A stretch of DNA of 12,272 nucleotides from Mediterranea massiliensis (GCA_958402075.1 CATXSD010000074.1:1-12272), one strand, 5' to 3'; shown: positions 1-7,055, counted from the stretch's first letter. The notes: generated by a model from the letters alone, not told the origin. Made by a program: numbers and translations.

Positions 1-2073
1 CTTGGTCTGCAGCACCACCCGCCCGCGCTTGTTCTTGCGCCCGGCCCGCCCGGCCACCTGTGCCATCAGCTGGAAGGCGCGCTCGTAGGCGCGGAAGTCG
101 GGATAGTTCATCATGGTGTCGGCATTGAGGATGCCCACCACGCTGACGTGGTCGAAGTCCAGCCCCTTGGACACCATCTGCGTGCCGATAAGGATGTCCG
201 TCCGTCCCTGCTGGAAGTCGTGGATGATGCGTTCGTAGGCCGCCCGGGTGCGGGTGGTGTCCAGGTCCATGCGGGCCACGCGGGCCTCGGGGAAGATGGC
301 CTTCACATCGTCTTCAATCTTCTCCGTGCCGAAGCCGCGGTTGCGCAGGTCCACGCCGTCACAGGCGGGACACTGTCGGGGCACGGGCTGCGTGTAGCCG
401 CAGTAATGACAGGTCAGCAGGTTGAGTCCCTTATGGTAGGTGAGGCTGACGTCGCAATTCTTGCACTTGGGTACCCAGCCGCACGTGTGGCACTCGATCA
501 TCGGTGCGAAGCCACGACGGTTCTGGAAGAGGATGACCTGTTCCTTCTGCTCCAGCGCCTCGCGCACGTATTGCAGCAGCAGGGGCGAGAAGGGACCGTT
601 CATGCGCTTCTTGCGCTGCAGCTCCTTGATGTCGACCGGAATGATTTCGGGCAGCTGGATTTCCTTGTAGCGCTCCTTCAGTTCCACCAAGGCATACTTA
701 CCGCCCTCAGTGGCATTGTACCAGCTCTCCACGCTGGGCGTAGCCGTGCCCAGCAAAGTCTTGGCCCCGCACATGGAGGCCAGCACGATGGCCGCGTTGC
801 GGGCGTGGTAACGGGGAGCGGGGTCTTGCTGCTTGTAGGTATTCTCGTGCTCCTCGTCGACGATGACCAGTCCCAGCCGCCGGAAGGGCAGGAAGAGGGA
901 CGAGCGTACGCCGAGGATAATGTCATAGGGTTCCTGGGAGAGCTGCTTCTGCCACACCTCCACCCGCTCGGCGTCGGGAAACTTGGAATGGTAGATGCCC
1001 AGCCGGCTACCGAAGACCCGCTTCAGGCGTTCGGTAATCTGGGTGGTCAGGGCGATTTCGGGCAGCAGATAGAGCACTTGCCTGCCCTGCCGGAGGGCCT
1101 CATCAATGAGGTGGATATAGATTTCGGTCTTGCCGCTGGACGTGACGCCGTGGAGCAGGCAGACATTCTTCTCGCGGAACGAAGCGCGGATTTCGTCGAA
1201 AGCGCGCTGCTGATGGACATTCAGTTCGTTGAGGGGCTGCAAAGCCTGCGAAACGGTTTCGAGCCGCCCCACTTCCTGGTGATAGACCTCGAACACGCCC
1301 TTGTCCACCAGCCCGCCGAACACGGCAGGCGTGGCGCCCGAGCGCTTCAGCAGTTCGGCTTTGGACACTTCCCTGACCGTCTGCCCGCCCAGGCAGCCGG
1401 AGAGTTCGATGTACTTCATCAGCAAGTCCAGCTGCTTGGGTGCCCGTCGCTGCAGTTCGTCGAAGAAGAAGTGCAGCCGCCGTTCGTTGCGCGCGGCTTC
1501 GGTGAGGCGCACGCGTGTCTCGGTCTTCGGCTTGTAGGTGCGCTTCAGCTCTTCCTTCACAAAAAGGGCGTCTTTTTCAAGCAGTGACTTCACCACGGCG
1601 AGGATGTTCTTCAGTCCGCTGTCCTTCTCCAGCCGGGTCACCGTCTGTTCGGGCTCGGCGGCCAGCAGGTCGAGCACCTTCTGTTCGCGTTCGGACAGCG
1701 GCTCCGTGGCTTCGAAGTCGGGATTGTACTCCACCACCGTCTCACTCTCCAGCTTCAGCCCCGAGGGCAAGGCCGCCTTGTAGACGTCGCCCTGCGTGCA
1801 GAGGTAATAGTCGGCCAGCCACTCCCAGAACCGGAACTGCAGGGGCAGCAGGATGGGCTGCCCGTCGAGCACGGCCGACACCTCCTTCACCTCGTAGTCC
1901 TGCGGCTTCAGGCAGTGGACGTTGCGCACGATGCCCGTGTAGTACTTCTTCTTGCCGAAGGGCACCACCACCCGGCAGCCGATCTGCACCTCCGCGTCCA
2001 TTCCGGACGGCAGGGCATACGTGAAACAGGCATGCAGGGGCAAGGGCAATATGACGTCGACAAACTTCTCCAT
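1..2073 (-). CDS. priA: Primosomal protein N' (replication restart helicase PriA), 3'-truncated by the window edge
   Basis: PriA is a 3'-to-5' superfamily 2 DNA helicase that recognises stalled or collapsed forks and starts primosome reassembly. The reading frame is open from the ATG at 2073-2071 to the left edge, giving 691 codons with no stop. Visible in order: an N-terminal DNA-binding region (MEKFVDVILPLPL...), Walker A GVTSSGKT at residues 309-316, the DEEH box at 406-409, four CxxC pairs forming the two zinc sites (C528/531, 537/540, 555/558, 568/571), and motif VI QVAGRAGR at about 672-679. Bacterial PriA is usually 730-830 residues, so the last C-terminal domain lies outside the window. 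The start is supported by a promoter ending 8 bases upstream. No frameshift was seen. The strong GC bias produces long spurious antisense frames across this gene. Confidence 0.97.
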   Translation of the reverse strand, partial: MEKFVDVILPLPLHACFTYALPSGMDAEVQIGCRVVVPFGKKKYYTGIVRNVHCLKPQDYEVKEVSAVLDGQPILLPLQFRFWEWLADYYLCTQGDVYKAALPSGLKLESETVVEYNPDFEATEPLSEREQKVLDLLAAEPEQTVTRLEKDSGLKNILAVVKSLLEKDALFVKEELKRTYKPKTETRVRLTEAARNERRLHFFFDELQRRAPKQLDLLMKYIELSGCLGGQTVREVSKAELLKRSGATPAVFGGLVDKGVFEVYHQEVGRLETVSQALQPLNELNVHQQRAFDEIRASFREKNVCLLHGVTSSGKTEIYIHLIDEALRQGRQVLYLLPEIALTTQITERLKRVFGSRLGIYHSKFPDAERVEVWQKQLSQEPYDIILGVRSSLFLPFRRLGLVIVDEEHENTYKQQDPAPRYHARNAAIVLASMCGAKTLLGTATPSVESWYNATEGGKYALVELKERYKEIQLPEIIPVDIKELQRKKRMNGPFSPLLLQYVREALEQKEQVILFQNRRGFAPMIECHTCGWVPKCKNCDVSLTYHKGLNLLTCHYCGYTQPVPRQCPACDGVDLRNRGFGTEKIEDDVKAIFPEARVARMDLDTTRTRAAYERIIHDFQQGRTDILIGTQMVSKGLDFDHVSVVGILNADTMMNYPDFRAYERAFQLMAQVAGRAGRKNKRGRVVLQTK

Positions 2074-2081
2074 AGATGCGG

Positions 2082-2113
2082 CAAAGATACGACTTATCTG
2101 AAGACAGTGCAAA
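2082..2113 (-). promoter_or_regulatory. Bacteroides-type promoter of priA
   Basis: On the minus strand, TATCTTTG (2089-2082) matches the Bacteroides -7 consensus TAnnTTTG, and TTTG (2113-2110) matches the -33 box, with a 20-base spacer. The start of transcription would fall around 2076-2079, only a few bases before the priA ATG at 2073, so the mRNA is probably leaderless or nearly so. The -33 box uses the end of the T-run of the upstream gene's terminator. Confidence 0.7.
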
Positions 2114-2143
2114 AAAAGCGCCGCCCATCCGAAGACGAGCGGC
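2111..2143 (-). terminator. Rho-independent terminator of the outer-membrane protein gene
   Basis: Read on the minus strand, a 10-bp stem (GCCGCTCGTC pairing with GATGGGCGGC, two G-U pairs) closes a TTCG tetraloop and is followed by GC and seven T. The stem arms are 2143-2134 and 2129-2120, and the T-run is 2117-2111. It lies 34 bases after the stop of the 2177-2833 gene. The UUCG loop closed by C-G is an unusually stable one. Confidence 0.85.
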
Positions 2144-2176
2144 ACCACTCTGATAAAATAATCCCTCTAACTTTTA

Positions 2177-2833
2177 TCAGAAAATATAAGCTACAGAAAT
2201 CTGCCAGGTCTTGGTCTTGCCGCCAAGAATATCCTCGCCGATGGCCTCCAGGGCCTTGCCTGCCGAGAAGCTGTCGCCCAGCGGAATCTGATAGTTAAAG
2301 CCTACCTGCAGATGTTTTACCAGCTTGACACCGGCACCGACGTTGATGCCGACCTGCGTTTTCTTTGAATCAATCAGGTCATCGCCATTCAGCGACTGGC
2401 CGAAGCCCTTCAAGTCCATATCCTTGAAGTTAAAGAAGAAATCGGGACCGGCAGCCACATAGATACCCAACAGACTACCCAAACCGATGGTATACTTCAG
2501 GTTGATGGGAATTTCGATACCCTGTTGCCGGGCGTCCAACGACAATCCGTCGGAACCGTCCGTCACATCGTATTTCTTGCCGCGTTGCGAATACATCACT
2601 GCTGCATCCACACCCAGTCCGGCTACGGGAATGGTTATTTCGGCCATCGGACCGATGAAGAAACCGGCACTGTTGTCCTTGTTTCCCTCATACCCGCCTT
2701 TCCAATCAATCTGGGACATGTTCACACCGCCTTTGACACCCCACTTCAAGAGCTGGGCCTGTGCAGGCGTAGCCAATGCCAAGCAGCATACGGCCACCAA
2801 CAAAATACTAAAAACCTTTTTCATAATCTTCAT
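2177..2833 (-). CDS. Outer-membrane beta-barrel protein (OMP_b-brl type, porin family)
   Basis: A 218-residue exported protein. The N-terminus is a signal peptide: MKIMKKVF, a hydrophobic stretch at about 8-22, then ATPAQA with likely cleavage after residue 26. The mature part of about 192 residues opens with KWGVKGGVNMS, the usual first strand of the small Bacteroidetes OMP beta-barrel domain, has alternating aromatic/hydrophobic strands, and ends in ...QISVAYIF. The terminal phenylalanine is the outer-membrane insertion signal. Its size suits an eight-stranded barrel. Function cannot be read: members are annotated as porin family or PorT-like proteins, mostly without a known substrate. The start could also be the second methionine (2824), but both give a working signal peptide. 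It is a single-gene unit with its own terminator, divergent from the tRNA gene. Confidence 0.88.
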   Translation of the reverse strand: MKIMKKVFSILLVAVCCLALATPAQAQLLKWGVKGGVNMSQIDWKGGYEGNKDNSAGFFIGPMAEITIPVAGLGVDAAVMYSQRGKKYDVTDGSDGLSLDARQQGIEIPINLKYTIGLGSLLGIYVAAGPDFFFNFKDMDLKGFGQSLNGDDLIDSKKTQVGINVGAGVKLVKHLQVGFNYQIPLGDSFSAGKALEAIGEDILGGKTKTWQISVAYIF

Positions 2834-2848
2834 TTTTTAAGTTTTGGG

Positions 2849-2856
2849 CAAATATA
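2849..2856 (-). promoter_or_regulatory. Probable -7 box of the outer-membrane protein gene
   Basis: The minus strand reads TATATTTG, matching TAnnTTTG, 15 bases before the ATG at 2833. No convincing TTTG -33 box is found at 19-21 bases upstream, so the call rests on the -7 box and its position. There is no Shine-Dalgarno sequence in front of the ATG, only an A-rich run, as is usual in Bacteroides. Confidence 0.45.
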
Positions 2857-2901
2857 TGTAAAATATTCCATAAAAAGCGCACAATTTAGCAGAAAACATG
2901 C

Positions 2902-2909
2902 TACATTTG
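2902..2909 (+). promoter_or_regulatory. Probable -7 box of the tRNA-Ser gene
   Basis: TACATTTG matches the Bacteroides -7 consensus and ends 13 bases before the first base of the tRNA, leaving a short 5' leader for RNase P. A clear -33 TTTG is missing. The box lies back to back with that of the outer-membrane protein gene, 45 bases away, making a compact divergent promoter region. Confidence 0.45.
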
Positions 2910-2922
2910 CACCGCCGAACAA

Positions 2923-3009
2923 GGAAAGATGCCGGAGTGGTCGATCGGGCCGCACTCGAAATGCGGTGAACGGGCAACTGTTCCCAGGGTTCGAATCCCT
3001 GTCTTTCCG
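2923..3009 (+). tRNA. tRNA-Ser (anticodon CGA)
   Basis: An 87-base class II tRNA. The acceptor arms GGAAAGA (2923-2929) and TCTTTCC (3002-3008) pair fully, followed by discriminator G3009. The anticodon stem CCGCA/TGCGG encloses the loop CTCGAAA, giving anticodon CGA, which reads UCG serine codons. A long variable arm with a GAAC/GTTC stem is typical of tRNA-Ser. The T arm is CAGGG-TTCGAAT-CCCTG. The 3' CCA is not encoded and must be added by the CCA-adding enzyme. Confidence 0.97.
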
Positions 3010-3015
3010 CTAAGA

Positions 3016-3051
3016 AAGGATGTAAATCTTACCATAGGTTTGCATCCTTTT
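3016..3051 (+). terminator. Rho-independent terminator after tRNA-Ser
   Basis: A 13-bp stem (3016-3028 with 3037-3049, two G-U pairs) with an 8-base loop ends in TTTT (3048-3051), starting 6 bases after the tRNA. The 3' arm also contains TAGGTTTG (3035-3042), a match to the Bacteroides -7 consensus that may serve the beta-lactamase gene downstream. Confidence 0.8.
3035..3042 (+). promoter_or_regulatory. Possible -7 box of the beta-lactamase gene, inside the tRNA terminator hairpin
   Basis: TAGGTTTG matches TAnnTTTG and lies 32 bases before the beta-lactamase ATG, which would leave a leader of about 25-30 bases. No TTTG is seen 19-21 bases upstream. It is the only consensus -7 box between the tRNA and the gene, but it sits in the loop and 3' arm of a terminator, so the match could be chance. 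Confidence 0.35.
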
Positions 3052-3074
3052 GCTATTAATAAACATCACATTCC

Positions 3075-3995
3075 ATGAAAAAGTTCATCATTATTGCCTT
3101 AGCTGCTTTCTCTTTTACAATTTACGGATGTATGTCTACCCCCAACCGATATAAACAACTGAGGGCAGAACTACAGACTTATACAGACACACTACATGCA
3201 CAAATCGGCATCGCCTTACTGACAGATAACGGCGACAGTCTGACTCTCCACAACCATTATCATTATGAAATGATGAGTGTTTTCAAGTTTCATCAGGCAC
3301 TGGCTGTATGCAACTACCTGCAGCGACATGCCCAATCACTCGACACCCTGCTCCACATCACATCCGATGACTTGAAGCCCGATACATGGAGTCCGCTCAG
3401 AGACAAGTATCTACAGGAAGAAGAGCCTGCGGACGGAATAGACATCAGTGTAAGAAGCCTGCTGGAATATACATTGCAGCAGAGCGACAACAATGCCTGC
3501 GACATTCTGTTCGACCGCCTCGTGCCACCTTCAGAAACCGATGCCTTCATCAGAAGCTTGGGTATAACCAATGATTTTGGCATTGTCTGCACCGAAGCCG
3601 ACATGCAGAGGAATCATTCCCTCAGTCAGAACAACTGGAGCACACCTTATGCAGCGGCCGTACTCTTGAAACATTTTCTGGAAACTGATGTTATCAAGGA
3701 ACCCTACAAGAGTTTTGTGAAGGAAACTATGATTGCTTGCCAAACTGGTACAACACGCCTTCCAGCTCCGTTACACAACACATCAGCTACCATCGGGCAC
3801 AAAACCGGAAGTGGATATATAGCGGAGGACGGCCGTATTACGGCTACCAACGACCTTGGATTTATAATTCTACCCAATGGTACCCGATACATTCTGGCCG
3901 TATTTGTAAAAGACTCGAGATACAATGTTCCACAAACAGAAAAAATCATTGGGCATGTTTCACAAATTATATTCAACCACTTACAAGAACGCTGA
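3075..3995 (+). CDS. Subclass A2 class A beta-lactamase (CfxA/CblA/CepA-like), probable lipoprotein
   Basis: A serine beta-lactamase that would hydrolyse beta-lactams, usually cephalosporins in this subclass, in the periplasm. All active-site motifs are present in 306 residues: S68-V-F-K71 (Ser70-xx-Lys73), S137-D-N139 (130-132 loop), E174-A-D-M-Q in the omega loop (Glu166) followed by NNWSTP, and K243-T-G-S-G. The TEAxM...NWxTP pattern and the conserved stretch RYILAVFVKD are those of subclass A2 (CfxA, PER). The N-terminus MKKFIIIALAAFSFTIYGC has a lipobox-like IYGC, so the mature protein may be lipid-anchored at Cys19. No inactivating change is visible. The exact variant cannot be named by eye. 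The gene is AT-richer than its neighbours (37% GC in one 60-base line against 57% in a line of the next gene), which hints at separate acquisition. The GNAT gene follows 6 bases after the stop. Confidence 0.93.
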   Translation: MKKFIIIALAAFSFTIYGCMSTPNRYKQLRAELQTYTDTLHAQIGIALLTDNGDSLTLHNHYHYEMMSVFKFHQALAVCNYLQRHAQSLDTLLHITSDDLKPDTWSPLRDKYLQEEEPADGIDISVRSLLEYTLQQSDNNACDILFDRLVPPSETDAFIRSLGITNDFGIVCTEADMQRNHSLSQNNWSTPYAAAVLLKHFLETDVIKEPYKSFVKETMIACQTGTTRLPAPLHNTSATIGHKTGSGYIAEDGRITATNDLGFIILPNGTRYILAVFVKDSRYNVPQTEKIIGHVSQIIFNHLQER

Positions 3996-4001
3996 CTGCT
4001 T

Positions 4002-4520
4002 ATGATACAAATCAGAAAAACCCGGATGGAAGATATGAACCGCCTGATGGACATCTTCGAACAAGGCAAACGCATCATGCGGAAAAGCGGCAACCTGAAG
4101 CAATGGACGGGCGGATACCCCAGCCGCGAACTGGTAACGAAAGACATCGAAGCCGGGCACAGCTACGTGTGCCTGGACGAAAAGGGGAACATCATCGGCA
4201 CCTTCACCTTCATTCCGGGCAAGGACCCCACATACGCCCGCATCTACAACGGCCAGTGGCTGGACGACGAACGGCCCTACGCCACCATACACCGGCTGGC
4301 CAGCACGGAAGACAGCCACGGCGTGGCGGCCGCCTGCCTGGAGTGGTGCTACACGCAGATACAGAACCTGCGGGCCGACACCCACCGCGACAACCACATC
4401 CTGCAACACATCCTGCAGAAGCATGGTTTCCGCTACTGCGGCATCATCTATCTGATGAACGGCGACGAACGGCTGGCGTACCAGAAGATTAGCGGTGAGC
4501 GGTCAGTACATACCTGCTAA
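4002..4520 (+). CDS. GNAT family N-acetyltransferase
   Basis: A 172-residue single-domain protein with the GNAT fold pattern: the first strand and helix MIQIRKTRMEDMNRLMDIF, a central strand with YVCLDEKGNIIGTFTF (residues about 55-70), the acetyl-CoA-binding turn IHRLASTEDSHGVAAACLEW, and the C-terminal DTHRDNHILQHILQKHGFRYCG, typical of GNAT motif B. The acceptor is unknown: the subgroup includes ribosomal-protein, small-molecule and drug acetyltransferases. It starts 6 bases after the beta-lactamase stop and has no promoter of its own, so the two are probably co-transcribed, although its GC content is clearly higher. The last residues (SGERSVHTC) and the stop lie in a repeat cluster, so the original C-terminus may have been altered. 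Confidence 0.88.
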   Translation: MIQIRKTRMEDMNRLMDIFEQGKRIMRKSGNLKQWTGGYPSRELVTKDIEAGHSYVCLDEKGNIIGTFTFIPGKDPTYARIYNGQWLDDERPYATIHRLASTEDSHGVAAACLEWCYTQIQNLRADTHRDNHILQHILQKHGFRYCGIIYLMNGDERLAYQKISGERSVHTC

Positions 4521-4548
4521 CCACTAACCGCTCACCACTAACCGCTAA
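4491..4548. repeat. Small cluster of direct and inverted repeats between convergent genes
   Basis: CCACTAACCGCT occurs twice (4521-4532 and 4535-4546, period 14), and GGTGAGCGGT (4494-4503) forms a perfect 10-bp inverted repeat with ACCGCTCACC (4527-4536). The cluster supplies the final codons and stop of the GNAT gene and the stop codon of the RecQ-like gene (TAG, 4547-4545). Without a T-run on either strand it is not a standard intrinsic terminator, though it can fold as a hairpin in either transcript. Confidence 0.75.
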
Positions 4549-6980
4549 CAACAATACCTCTTCTTCAGTTCCTCCACCGAGGTACCGGTGAAATAGTCTT
4601 CTATAAAGTCCCAACGACGGTCGTCGCTCAGACGGTCGGTACCGAAAAACATCGAGAACAGCTCGATCTGCTCCTGGAAGATTCGTTCGTTGGCATCGAG
4701 AATCAAGTTGCGATAACAGTCGGAAGCCGCCAGCTGTTCCAGGGCCTCCACATCGTTGAAGCGCACGTGGACACACGGCGTGCCTCCTCCCGCCACACTG
4801 AATGACAGCCCTCCCAACATGGAAAGCAGGTTGAGCAGCATGTTCAAGTCGGAGAAAGGCGTGCAGTAGAATTCCAGCCGGTCGCCCTTATGCCCCGTGA
4901 TGCGCTGGGCAAACAGTTTCTGGTAGCGCGACAGCAACAAGTCGAAACCGCGGGTCACGGTAAACGACAGCTCGTTGGACTCCTTCTTCTTCTGACTGCT
5001 GATGTAGCTGACGCTGCGTCCCTCCTCCGTACGGCTCTCGAGCAGGGAGCCAATGAAGCGCTTGGCCGAACGGACATCCATCGCATGTTCGGCAAAGACG
5101 GCACGCAGGGCTTCTTCGTCAAAGCGGCCCTTGGTCTTCAGCAAAGCCGTTTTCAGCAGCGTGACCAGGCTTTTGAACAACTCGTCCATGCGGCGGCGCA
5201 GCGTGTCGGCATCCTCCTTCAGCAGCACCTCGTGCTTGCCGACGGCCACAGGACGCGCGCCTTCGCACAGCGTACCGTTGTTCAACTTCTGCTTGAACTC
5301 CTTGTAGCCCAAGTCGGGGAAACGCTCTTCCCACAGGCGGTCGAGACGGGCCAGGTAGACATTCTCCTCGCCTGCCACCGGAGTCAGGTAGGCAGCATAC
5401 TCGCGGGCAAAGGCGTCGCCCGTCTTGTCCTGCACATAGCCCTCCACCAGCAGATTCTGCGGACTGACTTCCAGCAGACGCGCACCGAAACGTTTCTGGA
5501 TATCTTCCTCCAGCCACAGCAGGGCGGTCTTCACAAACTGCCCCAGCTCGGCTTCGTATTCCAGCTTGTTCTTCGTGCGGGGCAGCTTCACGACAAACTC
5601 GAAGTCGGAGAGCGACACCAGCATCTCAGGCTTCCGGCCCTTCATGTGGTACACCTCGACGAGCTTTTGCAGGATCAGAGCCAGCTGCTCCTGCGCGATG
5701 GCTCCCGTCTGGTGCAGACGGTTCATGTAGTAGAAATCGCGCTCGTGGAAGTCGGTCGCCGAAATGCCCTGCACGGAGGCGTCGCGGGCGGCACGCCCGA
5801 TTTCCTGCACATAGTCGACGAACGTACTCGACGGGGCCACGTGGTAGACGCGGTCGATGTCGCTGATGTCCACGCCCATGCCGAAAGCCTTGGTGGCCAC
5901 GATGAGCCGCTTGCTGCCGTCCTTGAAGGCATCCACGATGGCCGCCTTCTGCACCTTGTCCTTCTTGCCGTAATAGGAGGCCACCAGCGGCCAGTCGGCG
6001 GGCTTCACCCACGACTTGATGCGCATGTCGATGCCGCCGGCAAAGGGATAGTAGAGCAGCGTCTTGTGCCCGTCCAGATAGTCGTCTACCCGGGCAGAGA
6101 CCGCACGCTGCTTGGCCTTGTCGTAGGTTTCCCCTTCCTGCAGCTGCAACTGACGGATGTCGAAGCCGATGTTGCTGCGCTTCACCGTACCGATGTAGAG
6201 CACACAGGGCTCCATCTGCAACGAGCGGACCGTCTCGAAGACCATGTCGTTGTCGCCTGCCGGATTCCACACCGCCGTAGCAGTCAGGGCAAACAGCGGG
6301 AAGGTGTAGCCCAGCGTCTGCTTCAAGCCGGCCAGATAGCGGCCCAGGAACCAGTAGTCCACGCGGAACTCCTTGCCCCAGGTGGTCACGGTATGGGCCT
6401 CGTCGACCACCACCAGCCCGATGTGCCGGTCGCCCACAAAGTGGCGGATGTCATACGACAGCAACAGCTCGGGCGACAGGTAGAACAGGTCCACCTCCCC
6501 CTCGCGCACCCGGCGGTACACCTCGGCCTTCTGTTCGGGCGACAGGTCGGACGAAGCATAGGCCACACGCCCGTAGCCCTGATCCTGCAGGCTCTCCACC
6601 TGGTCCACTATCAGCGCCTTCAGCGGCGATACCACCAGCGTGAGCGTCCCGTAGCGCCGGCCCAGATAGATGGCCGGCAACTGGAAGAGCAGCGACTTGC
6701 CCGATCCCGTAGGTGCCGTCAGCAGGAGATTATCGGGACTGCCGCCCGATTCTCCGAGTCCTTTCTCGGCCTCACGCACCACGTGCTCGATGAGTTGCCC
6801 CTGCGAGAGGGTGGTCGTCTCCTTTCCCTTGAACAGGTCGTCGTATATCTCCAGTTCACGGAACTGGGTGTAGCCATAAATCTCGCCCAACAGCGCGCCG
6901 ATCTCCTCGCGGCAGGCTTCAGGCACCCGGCGTTCCTTCAGCCCGGGCAAACGGTATGTTTCGTTTTCCTGTGTATCCAT
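4545..6980 (-). CDS. RecQ-like ATP-dependent DNA helicase without a zinc domain
   Basis: A superfamily 2 helicase of 811 residues. Motifs: Walker A APTGSGKS (89-96), Ia VVSPLKALIVDQV (116-128), II DEAH (193-196), the RecQ-specific aromatic-rich loop W201-G-x-x-F205-R-x-x-Y209 directly after it, III ALTATA (231-236), V VATKAFGMGVD (361-371) and VI QEIGRAARD (392-400). This order and the loop place it near RecQ. Departures from RecQ: motif 0 reads FRELE (40-44) where FRxxQ is expected, about 28 extra residues separate it from Walker A, and the spaced cysteines of the RecQ zinc domain are absent. The last 400 residues match no domain I recognise. A strong Shine-Dalgarno site 6 bases before the ATG supports this start. 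It lies downstream of the DUF2795 gene behind a terminator, with no promoter seen of its own. Its role, repair or phage defence, cannot be told from sequence. Confidence 0.88.
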   Translation of the reverse strand: MDTQENETYRLPGLKERRVPEACREEIGALLGEIYGYTQFRELEIYDDLFKGKETTTLSQGQLIEHVVREAEKGLGESGGSPDNLLLTAPTGSGKSLLFQLPAIYLGRRYGTLTLVVSPLKALIVDQVESLQDQGYGRVAYASSDLSPEQKAEVYRRVREGEVDLFYLSPELLLSYDIRHFVGDRHIGLVVVDEAHTVTTWGKEFRVDYWFLGRYLAGLKQTLGYTFPLFALTATAVWNPAGDNDMVFETVRSLQMEPCVLYIGTVKRSNIGFDIRQLQLQEGETYDKAKQRAVSARVDDYLDGHKTLLYYPFAGGIDMRIKSWVKPADWPLVASYYGKKDKVQKAAIVDAFKDGSKRLIVATKAFGMGVDISDIDRVYHVAPSSTFVDYVQEIGRAARDASVQGISATDFHERDFYYMNRLHQTGAIAQEQLALILQKLVEVYHMKGRKPEMLVSLSDFEFVVKLPRTKNKLEYEAELGQFVKTALLWLEEDIQKRFGARLLEVSPQNLLVEGYVQDKTGDAFAREYAAYLTPVAGEENVYLARLDRLWEERFPDLGYKEFKQKLNNGTLCEGARPVAVGKHEVLLKEDADTLRRRMDELFKSLVTLLKTALLKTKGRFDEEALRAVFAEHAMDVRSAKRFIGSLLESRTEEGRSVSYISSQKKKESNELSFTVTRGFDLLLSRYQKLFAQRITGHKGDRLEFYCTPFSDLNMLLNLLSMLGGLSFSVAGGGTPCVHVRFNDVEALEQLAASDCYRNLILDANERIFQEQIELFSMFFGTDRLSDDRRWDFIEDYFTGTSVEELKKRYCC

Positions 6981-6986
6981 GATATT

Positions 6987-6992
6987 CCTCCT
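6987..6992 (-). promoter_or_regulatory. Strong Shine-Dalgarno site of the RecQ-like gene
   Basis: The minus strand reads AGGAGG followed by AATATC and ATG. This is a full-length anti-16S match at ideal spacing. Most other genes in the window have only A-rich sequence before the start, as is normal for Bacteroidetes, so this one stands out and fixes the start at 6980. Confidence 0.7.
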
Positions 6993-7011
6993 GGAACCTT
7001 TAAAGACAGAA

Positions 7012-7055
7012 AAGGGCCGTCTGTCAGCTCTCGATCAAGCCGTCAGACTGCCCTT
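7012..7055 (-). terminator. Intrinsic terminator or attenuator between the DUF2795 and RecQ-like genes
   Basis: On the minus strand AAGGGC (7055-7050) pairs with GCCCTT (7017-7012) and GTCTG (7048-7044) with CAGAC (7023-7019), with one mismatch between the blocks. The tail after the stem is TTCTGTCTTT, a moderate U-rich run. The hairpin sits 51 bases after the DUF2795 stop and 32 bases before the RecQ-like start. A smaller hairpin (AGCCTG/CAGGCT, 7070-7085) precedes it. Confidence 0.65.

Noticed and set aside
148..1587. A 479-codon open frame on the plus strand
   Set aside because: It is antisense to priA, which shows helicase and zinc motifs in the other strand. No family pattern is visible in the plus-strand product.
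2923..3075. Integration (attachment) site at the 3' end of tRNA-Ser
   Set aside because: I found no second copy of the tRNA 3' end in the window and no integrase gene, so an inserted element cannot be supported from this sequence alone.
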